From contig NZ_LIXJ01000046.1 in NCBI RefSeq assembly GCF_001905795.1, positions 1-33,954 of the forward strand: a stretch of 33,954 nt of DNA. Reading direction: 5' to 3'. Positions 24,517-32,350 of the stretch are shown piece after piece. The stretch is from Streptomyces sp. CB01580 (GTDB lineage: Bacteria > Actinomycetota > Actinomycetes > Streptomycetales > Streptomycetaceae). A model generated the notes under the pieces. It saw only the letters and a list, made by a program, of their open reading frames with translations. It was not told the DNA's origin and did not search any database. Each line of letters starts with the position of its first letter. Within the stretch, counting starts at the first letter, position 1. The position numbers were made by a program, and so were the translations under genes.

Positions 24517-24623
24517 GGTGCGAACTCCTCACATCGGCACCTGACGGTCCGATTCATAGAGATGACGGGCCTTCCCCCGTGACAGTGGAGACGCGTTCGT
24601 GTGTCATGCGGCCAGGGTGAGCC

Positions 24624-24789
24624 TAAGGGCTGTCCCGTAATCCGTGGTGGATCAGCGTGCGGCGTCGGATGTGGTGCATCGCAAGGCGGAGGGGCGCCCA
24701 CATACTGGACGTATGTGGGCGTTCCGACAACGCGGCGAGGCGCCGCAGCTGTCGTCGCGCGCCCGCCAGGGATTACGGGACAGCCCTTA
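24624..24789. mobile_element. Hairpin MITE-like element 2, flanked by TA
   Basis: Outer arms AGGGCTGTCCCGTAATCC (24626-24643) and its exact complement (24770-24787) are 18-bp perfect; the element is bounded by TA on each side, with the original site again CTAG when the TA copies are collapsed. A central hairpin CGCCCACATAC (24695-24705) / GTATGTGGGCG (24711-24721) closes it. It has no gene. The interior GGCGTCGG...GCATCGCAAGGCGG matches the minus strand of element 1 although the ends differ. Confidence 0.8.
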
Positions 24790-24906
24790 GCCGCGTGGTG
24801 TCGGCGTTCGTATTTGTCGGGGGCAAAGGTGGCCGTTGGCGGAGTGCCGACGGCGGGTGTTGTAGCGGGTAGGCCAGGCGAAGACGGTCCTTCTGCAGGT
24901 GGCCGG

Positions 24907-25000
24907 GTCGCCGTCATCGCCTCGCTGCTCGTCGGCGTCAGCCTCGGCATCCTCGTCGGCGGGTCGATCCTCACCGTGCCCCTCCTGATGATCGGGCAGG
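24907..25000 (+). pseudogene. Possible N-terminal fragment of a TauE/SafE-type permease
   Basis: The plus frame reads VAVIASLLVGVSLGILVGGS followed by ILTVPLLMI, resembling the first membrane helix of TauE/SafE exporters (GLxxGxxxGLLGGGGSILTVPxLV). It has no credible continuation and overlaps the 3' end of the membrane-protein gene on the other strand. A chance resemblance cannot be excluded. Confidence 0.3.
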
Positions 25001-26011
25001 ACATCGAGGCAGGCTCACCGGCCGGGCGCCGAGATGCACATGCATCAGTGCAAGAACGGAACACACCGGGGGCGACATGACCGCAGGCAGGAGCAGCAGC
25101 CCCACCGTGCTCCGCGTGATCGTCGCCAGGACGGCCGTCATGTAGGGGTTGCCGTCGCTGATCCACGACATGGCTGCTCCCGCCGGCTGCACCAGCGGAA
25201 ATGCTGCCTCCCGCAGCAGCAGGAAGGCGGCGCCGACGGCCAGGGCCAGTAGTAGGCAGATGCCGAACGTTCTCGCCCGGGCCCCGCGGGTCAATGCCCA
25301 GGAGCGGCGCACCGCTTCCCTGGGCGCGAGCCCATCGGAGACCAGGAAGGCGTTGGCCGTGCAGAGGCGGGAGGCGACGTAGAAGCCCACGATCACGGTG
25401 GCGAGAAGTACGCCCTGGCACACCAGTTCGTACAGAGACACCCGGGTGTCCGTCGGCAGCCGGTCCTGGACGCCCGGTATCAGACGTGTTTCGAGGACGA
25501 ACCAGAACACAAGGCCCGGCAGGATCGCGGCACCGACGTGCCCTGTGGTCCGCGCCTGTACCCGCAGCGCGGCCCCGAGGTGGGGACGGGTGCGCCGCCA
25601 GACTTCGCGGGTGGTCGACCGCCGCGCCCCTGCGAGGTACTGGTCGGCCGCGACGGCGTGTGCGGTGTGCAGCAGGCCCAGCATGAGAACGGCGAGGACT
25701 ACCAGCAGGATCGTGACGACCGCGCCGACGGTGTGCACGGTGCCGATGTGCCCGGTGTAGCCGCTGGCGGCGTCCTCCTGTGCGATGGCGATCTGCTCTT
25801 CCCGCCATGCCGTGGCGTATGGGCCCGCGATCACTGCGAATCCGGCCGCCAGCACCGACAGACCGAGGACCGAGGTCACCGCGGTCGCGGCGAGGCCGAT
25901 CCCGTAGAGCGAGCGCCCGTGACCGGTGAGGAGGCCGAGCACCGGACCCGTCATCGGTTGCCTGGTTCCCCTGCGTCGGCAGTCGTCTCTTCGTGCCGCA
26001 TTCCCGGACAT
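24971..26011 (-). CDS. Polytopic membrane protein
   Basis: A 346-residue integral membrane protein with about six hydrophobic spans: LYGIGLAATAVTSVLGLSVL, VGAVVTILLVVLAVLMLGLL, ILPGLVFWFVLETRLIPGVQ, LATVIVGFYVASRLCTANAF, FGICLLLALAVGAAFLLLRE and a last one. The phrase VSDGLAPREAVRRSWALTRG is typical of membrane proteins resembling the membrane domain of glycerophosphodiester phosphodiesterases, where it forms an amphipathic cytoplasmic helix. ATG 26011 is chosen because GAGGAG precedes it by nine bases; ATG 25954 is an alternative without a site. The last 20 residues (RPVSLPRCPARSSGGAR) look like read-through into foreign sequence. Function unknown. Confidence 0.7.
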   Translation of the reverse strand: MSGNAARRDDCRRRGTRQPMTGPVLGLLTGHGRSLYGIGLAATAVTSVLGLSVLAAGFAVIAGPYATAWREEQIAIAQEDAASGYTGHIGTVHTVGAVVTILLVVLAVLMLGLLHTAHAVAADQYLAGARRSTTREVWRRTRPHLGAALRVQARTTGHVGAAILPGLVFWFVLETRLIPGVQDRLPTDTRVSLYELVCQGVLLATVIVGFYVASRLCTANAFLVSDGLAPREAVRRSWALTRGARARTFGICLLLALAVGAAFLLLREAAFPLVQPAGAAMSWISDGNPYMTAVLATITRSTVGLLLLPAVMSPPVCSVLALMHVHLGARPVSLPRCPARSSGGAR

Positions 26012-26054
26012 GGTGTCCAACTCCTCTGCTCGTCGCCCGGATCCGTCATGGTGG

Positions 26055-26141
26055 GGAGGGAACCGGCAGTTCAATCGCGCCATGTTCCTCCCCGCCTTCG
26101 CCCGCATGAACGCCGACACCGCCTCCCGCACCTCCTGCGAC
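26055..26141 (+). pseudogene. Remnant of an IS110-family transposase C-terminus
   Basis: The frame reads GGNRQFNRAMFLPAFARMNA followed by DTASRTSCDR. This resembles the NRxLKRAxFLSAFAALxDPxSRxYYDRK stretch near the end of IS110-type transposases. It has no other part of the IS around it and soon runs into unrelated sequence. Identified from memory of the motif. Confidence 0.4.
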
Positions 26142-26176
26142 CGGCCACGTCGGCCTGCCCGGCGTGCTCGGTCGGG

Positions 26177-27124
26177 CTATGCGGCGTTCTGCTGGTCGAG
26201 GCCGGGCGGCTCCACTGCCCGCGCCCCGAGTCGGCCGCGGGTGGCGATCAGCAGGATGAGAGCCGCCGTGACGGAGCTGAGCAGGAACGCGTGGGCGGAG
26301 TAGTCGCGGGGCAGCGACGGGAACATGTCCGCCCAGGCCAGGGAGAAGAAGTTGTTGATGCTGCAGTGCAGCAGCATGACCAGGGGCATGCTCTCGCCGG
26401 AGCGGTTGAACAGCCAGGTCATGACGAAGCTGAAGGCGGTCGTCGTAGCGATGAACTCAAGGACCCGGAGGGAGGTCATGTCCGTGGAGCCGCCCCACTC
26501 GGTCAGGAACAGCGGCAGGTGCCAGGCGCCCCACAGCGGACCGACGACGAGGGTGGCGACCAGGGGGCCGTGGCGGCGCTGGAGGAGGGGCATGGCGAAC
26601 TCGCGCCAGCCGGGCTCCTCGGCGAGGCCGGTGGTGACCATCTGCAGGATCAGACCGGGCAGGTACGCGGCGAGCATTGCGGCGGTCGGCAGCGCGGGGC
26701 CGCGGTCGGCCAGTACGACGGCGGCGAGGGTCAGCGCGGCGGGCACCGAGAGGAGCACCAGGGCATACCAGTGCCAGCCGACCCGGAACTTGGTCATCCG
26801 GCCCCGCCAGGTCCGCAGCCCTTGGCGACCCTGGGTGACCCAGGTCACCAGGAGGGCCGACGCGATCGGGCCGAGATAGGCGCCGGGCAGGACGCCCAGC
26901 AGCTGGGTCGTGCCACCGAACGCGGGAAAGGCGAAGTGCCAGATGTCCAGGCCGTTTTTGGACAGGACGTACGGCATCCAGCCCAGCCAGCTCAGCAGGT
27001 AGGACAGCGAGAAGAACCAGATCAGGGGACGGCGACGGATGCTGCCGCGGAGGCCGGAGAGGCGGCCCCGCCCGTCGGCGGGGGCTGGTCGGGTTTCGGC
27101 GGGGGCTTGGGGTTGGAGGCTCAT
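26177..27124 (-). CDS. CPBP-family intramembrane metalloprotease
   Basis: A 315-residue membrane protein with about eight hydrophobic spans. The CPBP (Abi/CAAX protease) motifs are present: motif 1 AEEPGWREFAMPLLQRR with Glu-Glu and Arg, motif 2 GPLWGAWHLPLF with catalytic His, and motif 3 LLHCSINNFFSLAW with His and Asn. These enzymes cleave peptides at the membrane, for example in bacteriocin maturation or immunity; the substrate here is unknown. ATG 27124 has only a weak ribosome site. Immediately upstream on the same strand lies a broken LuxR-type response regulator, probably its former controller. Confidence 0.88.
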   Translation of the reverse strand: MSLQPQAPAETRPAPADGRGRLSGLRGSIRRRPLIWFFSLSYLLSWLGWMPYVLSKNGLDIWHFAFPAFGGTTQLLGVLPGAYLGPIASALLVTWVTQGRQGLRTWRGRMTKFRVGWHWYALVLLSVPAALTLAAVVLADRGPALPTAAMLAAYLPGLILQMVTTGLAEEPGWREFAMPLLQRRHGPLVATLVVGPLWGAWHLPLFLTEWGGSTDMTSLRVLEFIATTTAFSFVMTWLFNRSGESMPLVMLLHCSINNFFSLAWADMFPSLPRDYSAHAFLLSSVTAALILLIATRGRLGARAVEPPGLDQQNAA

Positions 27125-27230
27125 CGCGGTGTCCGTTCGGAGGGCGTTGAAGTGACGTGTTCAGCACATCAGCGCGACGTCCGCGGATCACTGCCGTGCG
27201 CACCCCAGGTGTTGGTACGACAGGCTGTAC

Positions 27231-27918
27231 TCACCGACCCCGGCGGGCGTCCTCCAGGTAGTGCAGGACGGCGGCCACCCGGCGGTCCATCCGGTGGGTC
27301 GGGAAGAAGTCGAGTTTGGCGAAGATGCTGCGGGTGTGCTTGTGGACCGTGCCGTCCGTGACGACGAGCCGTTCGGCGATGGCGCTGTTGCCGAGCCCCT
27401 CGGCCATCAGGGCGAGTACGTCCCGCTCGCGGGGGCTGAGGCGTTCGAGGCGGGTGTCCTGGCGGGAGCGGGTGAAGAGCTGGGCGACGGCCTCGGGGTC
27501 GATGGCGGTGCCGCCGGCGGCGACCGGTGCAGCGATTCGAGGAACTCCTCCACCCGGCCCACCCGTTCCTTCAGCAGGTAGCCCAGGTAGCCCAGGTAGC
27601 CCAGGTAGCCCACACCGGCGGTGAGCAGTTCGGTGGCGAAGGTCTGCTCGACGTAGGCGGACAGGACGAGGATCCCTAGACGGGGGTGGCGCCGCCGGGC
27701 CTCGACGGCCGCGCGGATGCCCTCGTCGTGTGGGTGGGCGGCATCCGTACGTCGAGGATGGCGACATCGGGCCTGCGCACGTCGAGGGCGTCCAGGGTCT
27801 CGTCGGGGGTGCCGGCCTTGGCCACCACGTCGATGCCCTCCGCGCGTAGCAGCAGGGCGAGGCCCTCGCGCAACAGCGGGTCGTCCTCGGCCATCACGAT
27901 CCGCAGGTCACGTTCCAC
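27231..27918 (-). pseudogene. NarL/LuxR response regulator broken by two one-base deletions
   Basis: From GTG 27918 the receiver reads VERDLRIVMAEDDPLLREGL, VVAKAGTPDETLDALDVRRP and DVAILDVRMPPTHT with D55-type phosphosite. At about 27727 one base is missing; the next frame continues correctly with DEGIRAAVEARRRHPRLGIL, LLTAGVGYL and LLKERVGRVEEFLESLHR. At about 27523 a second base is missing (GACCGG where GACCCGG is expected), after which a third frame gives VAAGGTAIDPEAVAQLFTRS and the HTH LSPRERDVLALMAEGLGNSA...THRMDRRVAAVLHYLEDARR to the stop at 27231. All domains are still recognisable, so the lesions are young or are sequence errors. The start overlaps the stop of the kinase stub by 11 bases. 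Confidence 0.85.
27575..27610. repeat. Four tandem copies of a 9-bp unit (CAGGTAGCC)
   Basis: CAGGTAGCC occurs four times head to tail, giving GYLGYLGYLGYL on the minus strand where one GYL before LKERV is normal for response regulators (GYLLKERV). This is an in-frame slippage expansion inside the receiver domain of the broken regulator. Confidence 0.9.
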
Positions 27919-28061
27919 AGGGAAGATCCACCTCAAGGGTTGTCGGGCATCCGGGCGGGCTGACCAGGCGGAGCGTACCGTCGTGGGCCGCCACGCGGCG
28001 GCGGATGCCGGTGAGTCCGGAGCCGCCCCGTCCGTCGTCCTCGACGCGCAGGGGGAGTGGT
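27908..28061 (-). pseudogene. C-terminal stub of a histidine kinase
   Basis: The frame ending at 27908 reads LPLRVEDDGRGGSGLTGIRR and RVAAHDGTLRLVSPPGCPTT then LEVDLPCGT. This is the G1/G2 part of a HATPase_c domain from a NarL-type kinase. Everything upstream of about 28061 (H box, membrane part) is missing and is replaced by unrelated sequence. With the adjacent regulator it formed a two-component system that has decayed. Confidence 0.75.
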
Positions 28062-28477
28062 AGCTCATGCTGCGTCTCGCCCGGCGCATGGCCGCGCACC
28101 GGATCACCGCACTGCTCGCCGTGCCCGCCACGGCGGGCATCGGGGTGGGCGATCGGGTCCAGGTCGTCGCTGGGTGAGGCTCGGCAACGGACACCGTGTC
28201 ATCCATACCTGCGAGGCGGCCCGTGACCTGCTGATCAACATGTCCGAAGGCCGCGGCACCTGCTTCACCCCCCCTGCCGCTGCCGCCTAGCGCGCCCCTC
28301 CAGGGCCCTCCCGCCGGAACCATCCTCGCGGCGACCGCTCTACGACACATTCGATAGGCCTGCGCACCCTCCCAGGCCCGGTACCCCCGGCCTCCTCAGC
28401 CAGTTTTCATCCACGTCTTCATCGTGGCCCGACCTGGACGCCAATAACCACATCAACCTCATCACTCTCCGTGATGG
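28062..28477. other. Debris region without an intact gene
   Basis: A plus frame from ATG 28067 reads MLRLARRMAAHRITALLAVP and stops after about 38 codons, like the first residues of a permease. Another short frame ends HTCEAARDLLINMSEGRGTC before a stop at 28290. The rest up to 28477 has no recognisable coding content and is less GC-biased. Confidence 0.35.
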
Positions 28478-29426
28478 TCATGATTCATCGCCCTGATCAA
28501 AGTCCCGGAGAACAGGCCCCGGGTCGTTGTAGTCCAGGACGAAGGTGTGCGCGCCGCTGTGGATGAACTGGCAGCAGATGGTGCGCAGGATGGTCGACTT
28601 GCCGCCGCCGGATCCTGCGGAGATCAGGACGTGCGGGGAGTCCGCGTCGAGGTCGACGGAGACCATCTTCTTGCCCGCCCCGAGACCGATCAGTGGGGCG
28701 GACTCGGGCATCTTCGCGAGGATCTCGCGCACGCCCCGGGTCGGACAGACGCAGCATCCTGGGCGGGGTCTGGCGTTTCCTGACGATGACGTGGGTGTCC
28801 TTGCCGACGCGGCCCCAGGTGAAAGAAACGTTCTCCAGGGCGAATTTTTTTGACGACGAGGTCGGCGACCAGGTTCTCGTTGAACCGCAGGTGTCCGGGG
28901 GCGTCGATGGGTATCTCGGCGTCGTCGTCGGAGAAGTTGCGCGGGGTGTGGAGGTAGCGGCGCGGGCCGGTGAGCTCCGACATGCCCAGCGGCTTGGCGA
29001 GTGCCCGTGCAGGGGGCCGGACCCACTCGCGCATGAACTCGCGGCGCTTGCGCGTCAGCAGCCCGTACGCGACGCCGCCGACGGCCAGGGTGGAGGCCGC
29101 GCCGATCGCGCCGGTCTCCAGCGCGGCGAGGGCCTGGTCTCGGTTCTCCCACAGGGACCGAAGGGACCGGACTGTGGCATCAGGCTCCCAGCCGAGAAGG
29201 TAGCCGCCCTCGGCGACCGCGGCCCCCAGCGTCGTTCGGGCGGTGAGGCGCTGCCATCCGGCCCGGAACGAGCGGCGCCGGACCCGGCCTTCGATGCCCG
29301 GCAGGAAGCGGGTACCCACACGCCAGAATGTCGCATCGGTACGCCGGATACCGTCGAGGTCCCGGTCGGCCACGATGCGGCCAATCCCACGCGCCAGGGA
29401 GGCGGCGGACTCCTCCGGCAAGCCGG
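28478..29426 (-). pseudogene. FtsK/TraB-like DNA translocase gene with frameshifts, 3'-truncated
   Basis: The N-terminal part from about 29421 (LPEESAASLARGIGRIVADR, with a hydrophobic segment ALETGAIGAASTLAVGGVAY) continues to DAPGHLRFNENLVADLVVKK. A run of seven T at 28845-28851 shifts the frame; with six it would read KKFALENVSFTWGRVGKDTH, VIVRKRQTPPRMLRLSDPG. A second shift near 28731-28746 returns to EILAKMPESAPLIGLGAGKK and the Walker A ISAGSGGGKSTILRT, then HTFVLDY. Past about 28535 homology stops and the frame ends at 28478. This matches FtsK-type translocases used for conjugation by Streptomyces integrative elements; the ATPase is truncated right after the Walker A region. Confidence 0.7.
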
Positions 29427-29905
29427 CAGCAGGCGATCGACGCCCTGCGACAGCAGGTACCGCTGTGCCTCCACTGCCGGCCCGACACCGCTCTCGGCAT
29501 CCTGGACCAGGAGCTCCGCCAAAGCAGTGTGCTGATCACCAGTAGCAGCGAGTGGGGCCCGGTTCCTGCGGGCGAGCAGCAGCACGTTTCTCGTTCGCGA
29601 TCCGCTGCTGGTCCTGCCGCTGGGCGTCCGCTCGGGCCTCGGGGGTGACGGCTGGACCGAGGGTGATCGCCTCGGTGCCGGTCACCGGGGCCAGCGAGTA
29701 CCGGAGGGGCGATTTGCTGGACCGCGTGGGCAGGTGGAGACGGGCTACACCTGCCGGGAGCTCGGCACGCAGCGCTCCGTGCCAGCGGATCCACAGCGCG
29801 GGGCGCCCGCGGAGTGCTTCGTCTCGGAGCTTGTCTACAGCGGTGCTCTCGTCCGCGCGGTCGATCTCCGCGGCGATCGGTGAGCCGTCTTTGCGCATCA
29901 CGCGA
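29426..29905 (-). pseudogene. Upstream mobile-element gene, frameshifted
   Basis: The frame from about 29905 (VMRKDGSPIAAEIDRADEST, AVDKLRDEALRGRPALWIRW, SPLRYSLAPVTGTEAITLGP, AQRQDQQRIANE) is well coded. At about 29588-29592 the string GAGAAACGTG holds one A too many: without it the protein would continue VLLLARRNRAPLAATGDQHT, ALAELLVQDAESGVGPAVEA, QRYLLSQGVDRLLPA. A further shift near 29420-29428 separates this from the translocase part (LPEESAAS). The protein is probably part of the same conjugative-element operon or the N-terminal part of the translocase; I cannot name it. Confidence 0.5.
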
Positions 29906-30170
29906 AGGCCAAGGCAGGCAGACAGGACGGCGACCAGTAGGCGATGCAGCCGCCGCTCTTCAGGCGGGGCGGGTCGATGTAGCGCATCTGTGCCTCTGTT
30001 CTGCATCTCCATCCCGACGCTCCCACCCACTGCGCTCCCGCCCGGGTGATGGACCGGGTCGCCTCCTTGCCGGTCAGGCCGGTGAAGGAGAAGCCGGTCT
30101 CGCGCAGGTACGTGCGTAAGGAGATGGCGAGGATCTCGGACTCGCCGGCCTCCGTCGGTTCATGGGCCAT
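29898..30170 (-). CDS. Hypothetical protein at the head of the element operon, 90 aa
   Basis: ATG 30170 has GGAGAA upstream and starts MAHEPTEAGESEILAISLRT, YLRETGFSFTGLTGKEATRS. The frame ends at 29898, and its stop overlaps the GTG/ATG that begins the next frame (VMRKDG). The alternative is that a frameshift near 30020 joins it to the next frame, which reads MEMQNRGTDALHRPAPPEER, RLHRLLVAVLSACLGLRVMR and also looks coding. Either way the N-terminus is well supported. No family recognised. Confidence 0.5.
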   Translation of the reverse strand: MAHEPTEAGESEILAISLRTYLRETGFSFTGLTGKEATRSITRAGAQWVGASGWRCRTEAQMRYIDPPRLKSGGCIAYWSPSCLPALAFA

Positions 30171-30439
30171 CCGGTGATTCTCCGCTCGCCCGCTGACAAC
30201 GGGCCGGGGAGCGATGGTGATCACCGTCAGGGCGTATGCCCGGACCATCCAGCGGTGACCCGCTGCGCCCGGCACCGCGCTCGCCTTCGGGGCGGATTCC
30301 GATGCGCCCCTGATGCGCGGCTGGAGGCGATCGAGTTGGATGCCTTCCGTCGCCAGCACGAAGGCGACACGCTCTGGTGCGGACTCCTGCACGGAGGCTG
30401 CAGCAGCCGGCTGACCACGAATCTGAGTGGAGGAAGCTC

Positions 30440-30922
30440 ATGGTCACCCAGAGCGGCGGGTTTGACCCCGCGTTGACCAGGCGCAGCAGAATCGCGATAG
30501 GGGCTGGGCCGTGGATTGTCGCGGCTGTGGTGCACCTCGTCGTGTACGCCATCGTGCACGGCCAGCTGCCGAATGAGGTGGTCTCCCATGTGGGTGGAGA
30601 CGGGCCTGATGGCTTCATGGAGCCGTTGAAGCTGGTCGCCATCACGGTCGGGGTGTTCCTTGGGGAAGCGGTCCTGTTCGGGTATCTCCTGGTCCGTCGT
30701 CAGCAGACTGTGGAGCAATACCGGTTGCTTGCTGCGTGCGCGTGGGGAGTGGCCGCAGGCGAGGGCTATCTGCTCATTGCCTCGTTCGCGGCCAATGCCG
30801 GGCTGTCCGACCCGCGTGACTTGGACTTCCCGATGTCGGTGCACGTGCCGGTCGCCATCGCCATCTGCCTGGTTGTCGGTGCGATCGGTGCGACACTTGT
30901 CTGGAAGGCGGACCGCCGATGA
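30440..30922 (+). CDS. DUF1648-type membrane protein
   Basis: A 160-residue protein with four hydrophobic segments: GPWIVAAVVHLVVYAIVHGQ, LKLVAITVGVFLGEAVLFGY, LLAACAWGVAAGEGYLLIAS and VPVAIAICLVVGAIGATLVW. Between the first two lies LPNEVVSHVGGDGPDGF, the LPxxVxxHxxxxGxxDG loop of DUF1648, found in growth-immunity and sporulation-delay (SdpI-like) membrane proteins. ATG 30440 is chosen for GGAGGAAG just upstream. Intact; role unknown. The stop overlaps the start of the next frame (ATGA). Confidence 0.8.
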   Translation: MVTQSGGFDPALTRRSRIAIGAGPWIVAAVVHLVVYAIVHGQLPNEVVSHVGGDGPDGFMEPLKLVAITVGVFLGEAVLFGYLLVRRQQTVEQYRLLAACAWGVAAGEGYLLIASFAANAGLSDPRDLDFPMSVHVPVAIAICLVVGAIGATLVWKADRR

Positions 30923-31398
30923 ATGCGCCAGCACCACATCGGGTGGTGCCGAGTTGCAGTGCCGGGCCCGTGTGGTGTTCGCCGACCGGGCTGCTTCTTG
31001 CCGCAGGGCGGGGGTGTGACCAGTCTGGCATGACGCATGTTCGGGGGGTTTGCTTGATGACCAGAGGGTGGTGGCGGTTCAGCACACGGCTGCTGACGAC
31101 CGCAACAGCGCCGGCCGCAGCGACAGCGGCGACTCCTGCGGAGGCAGGTACAGGCGGTCCGGGGGATCTGAGAGTGGAGTCGTACGCCCTGCCGGTGGGG
31201 GGCAAGCCGTCACTGGAGGACCTGCAGAGCGGATCCGGGATGCAGCGCCCGCGGGATCTGGTGGCGCAGGCGGAGCCTGGGGCGCATCTGCCGCTGGAAA
31301 CGGTCGGCCCGGCGGCCTCGTACGCTCGGCTGTCGCGTAGACCGTCCGGTATGGCGCCGGCGCAGAGCGCACCTGCGGCGCAGACGGCCCTCCAGTGA
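30919..31398 (+). CDS. Uncertain ORF following the DUF1648 gene, 159 aa
   Basis: The ATG overlaps the DUF1648 stop (ATGA), which favours a real start, but the sequence is Ala/Thr/Gly-rich and not recognised. The second half (DLRVESYALPVGGKPSLEDL, QSGSGMQRPRDLVAQAEPGA) looks more protein-like than the first, and an in-frame ATG at about 31057 (MTRGWWRFSTRLLTTATAPA) could start a short exported product with a signal-like segment. Low confidence. Confidence 0.3.
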   Translation: MNAPAPHRVVPSCSAGPVWCSPTGLLLAAGRGCDQSGMTHVRGVCLMTRGWWRFSTRLLTTATAPAAATAATPAEAGTGGPGDLRVESYALPVGGKPSLEDLQSGSGMQRPRDLVAQAEPGAHLPLETVGPAASYARLSRRPSGMAPAQSAPAAQTALQ

Positions 31399-31690
31399 TC
31401 ACGGAAAGTCACTGTCGGCTCGGCGGAACCGGCAACTCGCGACAGTTGAATATGCGAACCCACCAGTACCAAGGCCGGTTACCTGGACGCCGACGTCGCC
31501 CAACTCCACGCCCACGGCCACGATGCCGGTCGGCCCCGGGGTTTGGATACTTTAGGTGATCTTGCTGCGGTCAGAGGGGGAGGCGGTCGGGGGAGGCGAG
31601 CGTGAAGTGGTCCATGGCACGTTTTCAGCCGAGGGTGCCGGTGCCGCGGACGCGCCCCTTGGGGATGAGGCCGTCACGGTCGACGCTTCG
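31399..31690. other. Intergenic stretch without recognisable gene
   Basis: Frames on both strands give no recognisable product; I see no strong hairpin at the end of the TetR gene. Confidence 0.35.
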
Positions 31691-32287
31691 TCAGCTCGGT
31701 CGATCCGGTGCGGCCGGGGGCAGGAACGCGCTGAGCACCGTGCGGATGCCGGGTTCGGGGTCGAACTCCGCATCTGGCATGACGATCTGATTGAACATCA
31801 GGCCATCGAGGTAGTCGAAAAGGATCCTGCAGTGTTGCCGCGGTGCGGGCGACCCGAGGTCCGCCAGCCACTTCGAGGTCAGTTCGATCATCGACTCGCG
31901 CGCGCGGCTCAGCGGCTCGCGCACCGCGGGGCGGACGATGCCTTCGAGCGTCAGCGCGTAGCGGGCGGTGGTGCGGTGCCGGGCGGGGCCGAGCACGTGC
32001 TGGACCGTGCGGGCCAGGGCGTCGGCCAGCCCCTCGGGGTCACCGTCCACCGGGGTGGCCGCGAAGCGCTTCCAGTCGCGGGCATCGAGCGCCTCGAGGT
32101 GGGCCACGATGCCCGTCACGAGGAGGTCGCGGCTGCGGAAGTGGTTGGACGTGGTGCCGGCCGGCACCGCGGCAGCCTTGTCGACGGCCTGGTACGTCAG
32201 GCCGCGGAGGCCGCCGGTGCCCAGCACCTTCACGGCTGCGTCCAACACCTGATCGCGCCTGCCCGGCATCCGCGCCCGTTTCTCCAT
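31691..32287 (-). CDS. TetR-family regulator of the monooxygenase
   Basis: A 198-residue TetR protein: HTH region GRRDQVLDAAVKVLGTGGLR, LTYQAVDKAAAVPAGTTSNH, FRSRDLLVTGI; ligand domain with RTTARYALTLEGIVRPAVRE and ILFDYLDGLMFNQIV. ATG 32287 follows a GACAGG-type site. It is divergent from an FAD-dependent monooxygenase with two operator-like repeats between them, the usual arrangement for local repression. Confidence 0.92.
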   Translation of the reverse strand: MEKRARMPGRRDQVLDAAVKVLGTGGLRGLTYQAVDKAAAVPAGTTSNHFRSRDLLVTGIVAHLEALDARDWKRFAATPVDGDPEGLADALARTVQHVLGPARHRTTARYALTLEGIVRPAVREPLSRARESMIELTSKWLADLGSPAPRQHCRILFDYLDGLMFNQIVMPDAEFDPEPGIRTVLSAFLPPAAPDRPS

Positions 32288-32304
32288 CGGCCTGTCGTGT
32301 CCTC

Positions 32305-32339
32305 TACTGTAAACATAGTGCTCCTACTACAAACATAGT
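32305..32339. promoter_or_regulatory. Twin operator between TetR and monooxygenase genes
   Basis: TACTGTAAACATAGT (32305-32319) and TACTACAAACATAGT (32325-32339) repeat with a 20-bp period, two helical turns. Each is an imperfect palindrome with outer half-sites TACT/AGTA-like (the second extends to TACTA...TAGTA). The AT-rich sequence probably also contains the divergent promoters. Confidence 0.65.
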
Positions 32340-32350
32340 AGCGTGGTGGC

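Noticed and set aside
25538..27361. 607-aa plus-strand frame
   Set aside because: Antisense shadow of the membrane-protein and CPBP genes; composition and lack of motifs argue against it.
31552..31690. Short minus-strand ORF upstream of position 31773
   Set aside because: It overlaps the 3' end of the TetR gene in another frame and is Ser/Pro/Arg-rich low-complexity sequence.
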